Assembly: GCF_001718415.1 (NCBI RefSeq)
Contig: NZ_CP013377.1
Location: 2,542,001-2,606,000, forward strand
Direction: 5' to 3'
DNA from: Burkholderia pseudomultivorans
Lineage (GTDB): Bacteria; Pseudomonadota; Gammaproteobacteria; Burkholderiales; Burkholderiaceae
DNA: 64,000 nt
The translations under genes were made by a program, and so were the position numbers. Shown here in pieces: positions 58,302 to 64,000 of the stretch. The notes beneath the pieces are model-generated. The model was not told the DNA's origin, did not search any database, and saw nothing but the letters and a program-made list of their open reading frames with translations. Each line of letters begins with the position of its first letter. Positions within the stretch are counted from its first letter, which is position 1.

Positions 58302-59859
58302 ACCCGCGTTGTCAATCAGCTCGGCGACACCTACACCTATCAATACGACGCCGCCGGCCGTCTCGTCGGCGAAATCGACTGGGGTGAGCGCGAGACTCGC
58401 TACGCGCGCGATGTGACTGGCAAGCTCCTTGCAAAGGCCCGCCCGATGGCGGTCAATGGCGCTACACCTACGACCTGTACAACCGAGTTGTCGAAATCGA
58501 CGCCGGTGACGTCAAGCTCCTCTACCACCACGACGCAAATGGTCATCTCGTGTCGGCCACTTCGGTGAGCGGAGAAGCGACGCATATCACGAATTTCGCG
58601 TACGACAGTGGCGGCCGGCTCATTGCTGAGGACCAGAACGGCGAACTCCTGCGTCACATGTACGATGCGGAGGGAAGGCGTCTGATGCGTACAACGCCGC
58701 GACGCGAGACTGCCTATGCGTATGACGCTCTGGGAGCCTGCACTAAGGTTGCCGGTCTAGCGATCCATGGAGATGCCCTTGGACGCATGACCGGGGGCAA
58801 TTCGGCGACGTCCTCTCACGGCAGGACTACGACCCCGCCGGCCGGTTTCAGCGCCAAGCTGCAGGGCCGCGTGCCGCGTTCGAAGCTCTGCAAACCGATT
58901 CTGTGCGCGCCATCGAGCAATTGACCCGCCACATCTATGAATACGATCAAGCGGGCCAACTGGAGCTCGTGCAAACGGACATCGATTCGCTTCAGATCAA
59001 GCACGACGAACGCGGGCAGGTTGTGTCCGCAACGAACCTCCTTCACCCGCCCGAGCATTTCCGTTACGACGCGGCGATGAACATTGCGGCGCATGGCCAC
59101 CAAGGCGCCGTGGATGCTCATATGTATCGGCTAGGCGGCCTGCCAGAGCAAGTCGGGCACATCAGGTACCGTTATGACAAGCGTGGGCGGACAATTGAGA
59201 AAACTGTCGCCCGCCCGGGATTCAGGCCATAGACGTGGCTGTACAGCCGGGACGGTCTGAATCGTCTCGTTAAGGTCGTAACGCCAGAGCGAGGCGTCTG
59301 GTCATATGGCTATGATGCGTTCGACCGGCGCGTCAAGAAGCGACGTATCGGAGAAAAGCAAGCTATAAGGTTCCTTTGGGATGGCGCCACGCTCGCAGAA
59401 CGGTGGGTCGAGATGCGAGACGGGACGACTGGCCAATGTGTCACCTGGCACATCGAACCCGGCAGTTATCTGCCGCTGGCGCAAGAGACCGACGGCGGCC
59501 TCTACCCGATTGTGGCTGATCAGATCGGGCTGCCGAGGGCCGTGTTTGATTCGACCGGCAAGGCTGTTTGGACAGGCGCCTATTCGCTGTGGGGCAAAAT
59601 GCTCCCGCCTCGGCAAGCGGCAAACGAACCGATAAGCGCCATCGTCGACGCGACGCATCGATTCCAGGGGCAGTGGGCAGACGACGAGACTGGCGTGAGC
59701 TACAACCTCCATCGATACTATGATCCCGACACTGGACAATACCTGAGCAGCGATCCGATCGGACTCGAACGCGGTAGCAGATGCGTGGGAAAAGTCCGAT
59801 CAATGCGTGCCGAACTGCAACGAATAGGTCGAGAAGTTTTTTTAGGCAACAACGACTAG
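58302..59859 (+). pseudogene. Degenerate Rhs-family fragment with core repeats and a stub tip
   Basis: The frame encodes typical YD-repeat segments (DTYTYQYDAAGRLVGEIDWG, FAYDSGGRLIAEDQNGELLR) and ends with the conserved Rhs core border DPDTGQYLSSDPIGLERG. It is broken by two single-base deletions (near 58443 and 58797) and an in-frame TAG where Gln is expected (FRP-stop-TWLYSRDGLNRL, about 59230). The first part of the Rhs gene is missing. After the core border only a 27-residue tip remains, with no recognisable toxin. Composition is lower in GC than the surrounding genes, consistent with acquisition. Confidence 0.82.
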
Positions 59860-59877
59860 GTTATAGGCGAGGTCAAA

Positions 59878-60423
59878 ATGAGCGTGTTTCCTGGATTTGC
59901 GCAGGAGATTGCCGACGCGGCGCGAGTGACTTATCGTGCCCTTCTCGCGGCACATCCCGACGAACATTTTTATGCTTTTGCTCTCTACACCGACAGTGGC
60001 GCAATGACCGTCGTGCCAGCCGCCAATACTGAGGAAGGGTTGAAGCGGGTCCGCGAACAGATGGAAATCGGGGACGACGAAGATGCTCCGGAGTTCAAGT
60101 GGGCGACAGGCGAATGGGCGTATGAAGCAGCCGAGTCGGACTCGTTCAATCCCTTATGCAAAAGGTTGGCCGACACGGTACTTGCTCCGAACTTTCCGGA
60201 AGCGAAGTTTCACGTCTTTTTTGAAGACCTCCAGAGCGACATGATCGAGGCGCTGCGACTTCTCGATCAGGAAGGACTGTTCGGCACCGGTGCGGAGCGC
60301 GAGAAAATCACGCTGTTCGTCACGATCAGTGATGACGACGGATCCGTGGATCTAGAGAACAAATCGGCCAAGGTATTGAACCCGCCTTCCGTGTTCGATC
60401 GTTTCATCAAGCGCTACGATTAG
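59878..60423 (+). CDS. DUF4303-family putative immunity protein
   Basis: A 181-residue soluble acidic protein with DUF4303 features, including the early HFYAFALYTDSGAMTVVPAAN segment, a tryptophan-bearing FKWATGEWAYEA, and a C-terminal FVTISDDDG. DUF4303 proteins are often encoded beside polymorphic toxins and are taken to be immunity proteins. GAGG precedes ATG. It follows a decayed Rhs gene whose tip is only a stub, so its cognate toxin appears to be lost. It is intact, which suggests it may still be selected, as an orphan immunity gene. Confidence 0.75.
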   Translation: MSVFPGFAQEIADAARVTYRALLAAHPDEHFYAFALYTDSGAMTVVPAANTEEGLKRVREQMEIGDDEDAPEFKWATGEWAYEAAESDSFNPLCKRLADTVLAPNFPEAKFHVFFEDLQSDMIEALRLLDQEGLFGTGAEREKITLFVTISDDDGSVDLENKSAKVLNPPSVFDRFIKRYD

Positions 60424-60509
60424 CAGCGGAAATACCCGTCAGAGACACCGGCCGCGGATTGGGACTTGACAAGATCACAATGCCTAGGATGACTTACTGT
60501 CCAGTAGGC

Positions 60510-60973
60510 TGCACAAGTTCGTCGATGCCGTTGTACGCCCAGCCGTCCTGCCAGTAGTCGCCGACGGTCATCGGATCGAAGATGTCGCCTATCGTGTCGT
60601 ACAGCGGCGCGTACTGGTTGCCGAACGTCAGCGTGCCGTAGCGGCCCTTCGACAACCCGACATACGCTTGCCGGCTGAACAGCGTGTTCGCGACGTGCAG
60701 CTTGCCGTCGCCGGCCTCGAAGCCGTTCTCGAGGCGAAAAATCGCAGACAGCCCGCCGCCGAGATCCTCGCTGCCTCGCAGCCCCCAGCGGCTGTGCGTT
60801 TACGGCCCGACCGTCATGCCGATCATGTCCTTGCCGTCCGGCCCCGCATTGGTCTGGTAGCGAATCGCCGTATCGACGAGGCCGTACAGCGTGACGGAAC
60901 TCTGCGCGCATGCGGATGATGCGGCAACGGTGGAAATCGCGCCGGTCCCGGCGCAAATGACGATGCGTCTCAC
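60510..60973 (-). pseudogene. N-terminal fragment of the broken porin gene
   Basis: The gene starts at a GTG (60973) with AGGGGAG 7 bases upstream. It encodes a signal peptide and the first porin strand (SSVTLYGLVDTAIRY), then an in-frame TAA at 60800-60802, after which the frame continues SRWGLRGSEDLGGGLSAIFR, RQAYVGLSKGRYGTLTFGNQ and DYWQDGWAYNGID before porin similarity ends near 60510. The remainder is replaced by the Rhs fragment, with the porin C-terminus reappearing at 58299. The gene is dead through both a nonsense codon and the insertion with deletion. Confidence 0.82.
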
Positions 60974-61201
60974 GAAAGGTCTCCCCTGAGCCATTGATTT
61001 TGTAAGCACTACGAGCGCCCGCATGCGCGTGGCCCGATGCTGCGGTCGGGAGCATAATCGGTCGCTTCTCCGGAACCTATTGCCCGGTCTGGATTGGACC
61101 TTTCTAGCCTCGTCAACAATGGCGCCATCCGTGCGCCGGGGCGATGGACTCGCCCGTCCTCGGTTAAGATGAACATCCGTTCCGTCTCGCCGAGCGCCCC
61201 C

Positions 61202-61816
61202 ATGCCCGCCTACCTCGCCACCCTGCTCCCGCTCGCCGGCGTCCTGCTGCTGAGCGTCGCCAGCCCCGGCCCGAACTTCGTGATCGTCACGTCGACCGCC
61301 GTCGCATCGCGACGCGCGGGCGTGATGACGAGCATCGGCCTCGCCGCCGCCTCCGGCACCTGGGCGGCGATCGCGATCGCCGGGCTGAGCCTGCTCGTGA
61401 CCCACGTCGCGTGGGTGCATACCGCGCTGCGGCTCGCGGGCGCCGCCTACCTGATCTGGCTCGGCGCGAAGATGATCCTGACCGCGCGCCGGCCGCTCGC
61501 CGTGTCGACCGAGACCGCCGGCTCCGACTGGCGCGCGGCGAAGAAAGGCTATGTGGTCAGCATGACGAATCCGAAGGCCGTCGCGTTCTATGGCAGCGTC
61601 TTCGCGCTGATGGTGCCGGCCGATGCGCCGATGTGGTTCGCACCCGCCGTCGTCGCGATCGCCGTCGGCATCTCGGCCGCGTGGTATGGCGCGATGGCGA
61701 TGCTCGCGTCGCATCCGGCGGTGCGCGGCCTGCTGATCCGGCGCAAGGCCGTGCTCGATACGACGGCCGGCCTGCTGTTGATGGGCCTCGGCGGAAAGAT
61801 GCTGGCAGGACGGTGA
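61202..61816 (+). CDS. LysE-family amino acid exporter
   Basis: A 204-residue inner-membrane protein of the LysE/RhtB family with six predicted helices. The family start (LLPLAGVLLLSVASPGPNFVIVTSTAV) and the central AAYLIWLGAKMI and GYVVSMTNPKAVAFYGSVF segments are present (split for length). Members export amino acids such as lysine, threonine or homoserine. The start at 61202 gives family length; a start 33 bases upstream is possible, since neither has a good ribosome binding site. The Nudix gene follows 109 bases downstream. Confidence 0.86.
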   Translation: MPAYLATLLPLAGVLLLSVASPGPNFVIVTSTAVASRRAGVMTSIGLAAASGTWAAIAIAGLSLLVTHVAWVHTALRLAGAAYLIWLGAKMILTARRPLAVSTETAGSDWRAAKKGYVVSMTNPKAVAFYGSVFALMVPADAPMWFAPAVVAIAVGISAAWYGAMAMLASHPAVRGLLIRRKAVLDTTAGLLLMGLGGKMLAGR

Positions 61817-61925
61817 GCGCCCGGCGTCGCTGCGCCGCTCGGGCGGATGCTTATCTGAAATCGTGCTGACGCGCGCGCACCGGCAAATCTATACTGGCAG
61901 CCACGCTCCCCACCACGGATCCGGC

Positions 61926-62345
61926 ATGGACTGGCCCACCCCGTTCAGCGGTTCGAAGATCGCGCTGTTCAAGGATCGCGAGATCCTCGTCTATCGGCGC
62001 GACGACAAGCCCGACATCCCGTTTCCCGGTCGGTGGGATCTGCCCGGCGGCGGCAGGGAAGGCGGCGAGACGCCGACCGACTGCGTGCTGCGCGAACTGC
62101 ATGAGGAATTCGGCATCACGATCCCGACCGACCGGATCCGCTGGTCGAAGGTCTATCCGTCGACCCGGCCGAACGGCCTGCCGCAGTGGTTCTTCGCCGG
62201 CTGGCTGAGCGCCATGGACATCGCCGCGATCCGCTTCGGCGACGAAGGCCAGGAATGGACGCTGATGCCTGTCGACGCATACCTGCGCCTGCCCGACGCG
62301 ATCGAACACTTGCAGGCGCGCGTAAGCGAATATCTGCGCGCCTGA
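61926..62345 (+). CDS. Nudix hydrolase
   Basis: A 139-residue cytoplasmic hydrolase. It has a complete Nudix box G-x5-E-x7-R-E-x2-E-E-x-G (GGREGGE, then RELHEEFGI at about residues 41-63), which binds the catalytic metal. The enzyme should cleave nucleoside-diphosphate-linked compounds; the specificity is unknown, though the LPGG motif before the box resembles mutator-type and ADP-ribose members. The start with MDWPTPF is chosen as the usual family length; an upstream ATG would add 21 residues with no family support. Confidence 0.88.
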   Translation: MDWPTPFSGSKIALFKDREILVYRRDDKPDIPFPGRWDLPGGGREGGETPTDCVLRELHEEFGITIPTDRIRWSKVYPSTRPNGLPQWFFAGWLSAMDIAAIRFGDEGQEWTLMPVDAYLRLPDAIEHLQARVSEYLRA

Positions 62346-62356
62346 CTTCACAGGAC

Positions 62357-62392
62357 AAAAAAGCCGCTTGCGCGCCGACGCACGCAAGCGGC
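62357..62392 (-). terminator. Terminator of the cysteine desulfurase gene
   Basis: On the minus strand a GC stem (GCCGCTTGCG with its complement, 62363-62392) is followed by a six-T run (62357-62362). It lies 18 bases beyond the desulfurase stop and faces that gene. It is near the convergent Nudix gene's end but has no T run for that direction. Confidence 0.75.
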
Positions 62393-62409
62393 CTGACGCT
62401 GTCGCGCGC

Positions 62410-64000
62410 TCAACGCCGCGTCGCCAGCCTCCGCACCACACGCACCAGCGCATCGACCTCGTCGCAGGTGTTGTAGAACGCAAGCGACGGCCGCACCGTC
62501 GCCTCGAGCCCGAAGCGCCTCAGGATCGGCTGCGCGCAGTGATGCCCCGAGCGCACCGCGATTCCTTCTTCGTTCAGCGCCTGCCCGACCTCTTCGGTCT
62601 CGTAGCCCTTCAGTACGAACGACAGCACGCTCGCCTTGTCGCGCGCGGTGCCGATCAGCCGCACGCCCGGCACCGGCGCGAGCACGCTCGTCGCATACGC
62701 GAGCAGGTCGTGCTCGTAGCGCGCGATGTTCTCGATGCCGACCCGGCTCACGTAGTCGAGCGCCGCGCCGAGCCCGACCGCATCGGCGATGTTGCCGGTG
62801 CCGGCCTCGAAGCGGTTCGGCGGCGGCTGGAACACCGTGCGCTCGAACGTCACGTCCGCGATCATGTTGCCGCCGCCCTGCCACGGCGGCATGTCGTCGA
62901 GGATCGAGCGCTTGCCGTACACGACGCCGATGCCGGTCGGACCGTAGATCTTGTGTCCGGAGAACACGAAGAAATCCGCATCGAGCGCCTGCACGTCCAC
63001 CCGCATGTGCGAGATCGACTGCGCGCCGTCGACGAGCGCCTTCGCGCCCGCGCGATGCGCAAGCTCGACGATCTCCTTGACCGGCACGACCGTGCCGAGC
63101 GCATTCGACACCTGCGTGACCGACACGATCTTCGTGCGATCGTTGAGCAGCTTCCGGTATTCGTCGAGCAGCACCTGCCCCGAATCGTCGACCGGAATCA
63201 CGCGCAGCTTCGCGCCCTTGAGCGCGGCAAGCTGCTGCCACGGCACGATGTTCGCGTGATGCTCGAGATGCGACACGACGATCTCGTCGCCCTCGCCGAC
63301 GTTCTGCACACCCCACGTCTTCGCGATCAGGTTGATCGCTTCGGTCGTGCCGCGCACGAACACGATCTCGTCCGGCGACGCCGCGCCGATGAAACGCCGC
63401 ACGGTTTCCCGCGCCTGTTCGTACGCATCGGTCGCGCGGCCCGCCAGCGCGTGCGCGGCGCGGTGGATGTTCGAGTTCTCGTGCGCGTAGAAATACGCGA
63501 GCCGGTCGATCACGGCTTGCGGCTTGTGCGTGGTCGCCGCGTTGTCGAACCAGACGAGCTGCTTGCCGTTCACGCGCTCCTGGAGAATCGGGAAATCGCG
63601 GCGGATCGCGTTCACGTCGAACGGCGGATGCGCGCCGCCGGCCAGCGCATGCGGTTCGGCCGCGCGCGCATCGTCGACGAAGTAGCGCGGCACGTCGGTG
63701 CCCGGCGCGCGCGATGCGCCCGGCGCCGGCGTGTCGCGACGCAGCGCGAGCAGTTCGCGCAGCGCGTCGTCGCCCGGCAGGCCGAACGCTTCCGGCGACG
63801 CGAGGCCGTTCGACGGCACGACGATGTCCTGCGGCGTCGCGTGCCAGTCCTGCAATGCACCGTCGGTGAAGTAGTACGGCGAAGCAGGCGACGCCCGTCT
63901 GTCAGCCTGTTCCGCTGCCGCCGCATGCGCCTGCGGCACGCCGAGCGCCGTGCCGCCGACACGCGGTTCGAGCGCGGGCGCGATCGACACGACGTTGTCG
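62410..64000 (-). CDS. SufS-like cysteine desulfurase with encapsulin-cargo-type N-terminal extension (5' end outside window)
   Basis: At least 526 residues of a PLP-dependent group II cysteine desulfurase. From about residue 125 the SufS core is complete: FDNAATTHKPQAV, the PLP lysine in FSGHKIYGPTGIG, and the active cysteine in RSGHHCAQPILRRFG. The first ~120 residues are low-complexity and rich in Pro/Ala, with PYYFTDGALQDWH and LPGDDALRELLALR. That layout matches the cysteine desulfurase cargo of family 2A encapsulin compartments, where the disordered N-terminus docks to the shell. A GTG at 63990 might be a start, but the frame stays open to the window edge. A shell gene would be expected nearby, outside this window. 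Confidence 0.85.
   Translation of the reverse strand, partial: DNVVSIAPALEPRVGGTALGVPQAHAAAAEQADRRASPASPYYFTDGALQDWHATPQDIVVPSNGLASPEAFGLPGDDALRELLALRRDTPAPGASRAPGTDVPRYFVDDARAAEPHALAGGAHPPFDVNAIRRDFPILQERVNGKQLVWFDNAATTHKPQAVIDRLAYFYAHENSNIHRAAHALAGRATDAYEQARETVRRFIGAASPDEIVFVRGTTEAINLIAKTWGVQNVGEGDEIVVSHLEHHANIVPWQQLAALKGAKLRVIPVDDSGQVLLDEYRKLLNDRTKIVSVTQVSNALGTVVPVKEIVELAHRAGAKALVDGAQSISHMRVDVQALDADFFVFSGHKIYGPTGIGVVYGKRSILDDMPPWQGGGNMIADVTFERTVFQPPPNRFEAGTGNIADAVGLGAALDYVSRVGIENIARYEHDLLAYATSVLAPVPGVRLIGTARDKASVLSFVLKGYETEEVGQALNEEGIAVRSGHHCAQPILRRFGLEATVRPSLAFYNTCDEVDALVRVVRRLATRR

Noticed and set aside
58302..59859. The Rhs region considered as a functional toxin gene
   Set aside because: It begins mid-core, has two frameshifts and an in-frame stop, and ends in a 27-residue tip without a recognisable toxin domain.

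Overview
The sequence is GC-rich, codes densely on both strands, and carries LysR regulators, trimeric porins, MFS carriers and a second groESL copy, as expected of a Burkholderia cepacia complex replicon. The adjacent convergent pair rpfF and rpfR (cis-2-dodecenoic acid synthase and its PAS-GGDEF-EAL receptor) fits the secondary chromosome (chromosome 2) of that group. The assignment rests on recognised genes and composition; no database search was possible.

Layout. 1-3100: end of an unknown gene, a one-helix peptide, a DUF1840 protein and an APC permease. 3500-6440: rpfF/rpfR. 7100-14250: 5-oxoprolinase, MFS carrier and D-glutamate-cyclase-like protein, with a divergent LysR gene. 14480-19800: LysR, MFS carrier, porin and AbgB-like amidohydrolase. 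20050-25230: an apparent operon with a lipoprotein sulfatase, a membrane-anchored formylglycine-generating enzyme homologue, a MetQ-like binding protein, a Cys-cluster protein and a small monooxygenase. 25500-29610: a TpsB/TpsA two-partner secretion pair behind an AT-rich, G-poor leader. 29750-38770: carriers, two LysR genes, an alcohol dehydrogenase, and a porin/binding protein/M20 hydrolase group. 38830-55820: a large organosulfur locus. 55880-57999: CIRCE-controlled groES-groEL. 58018-60973: a porin gene broken by a decayed Rhs fragment with an intact DUF4303 putative immunity gene. 61200-64000: LysE exporter, Nudix hydrolase, and a cysteine desulfurase of the encapsulin-cargo type that runs off the window.

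The most interesting region is 38830-55820. It holds three signal-peptide-free proteins resembling the desulfinase DszB, an SsuD-type flavin monooxygenase, a TonB-dependent receptor with its own TonB-ExbB-ExbD, an MFS carrier, a sulfonate-type ABC binding protein with two permeases but no ATPase, a sensorless SfnR-like sigma-54 activator, a class II aldolase-like protein and an exported alpha/beta hydrolase. Five sites match the sigma-54 -24/-12 promoter, each at the head of a transcription unit. A paired dyad, TGYTGC-N4-GCAACA, lies upstream of each one. This reads as one sigma-54 regulon for taking up and desulfurising an organosulfur compound whose identity the sequence does not show. One DszB-like copy has lost two of the three catalytic positions.
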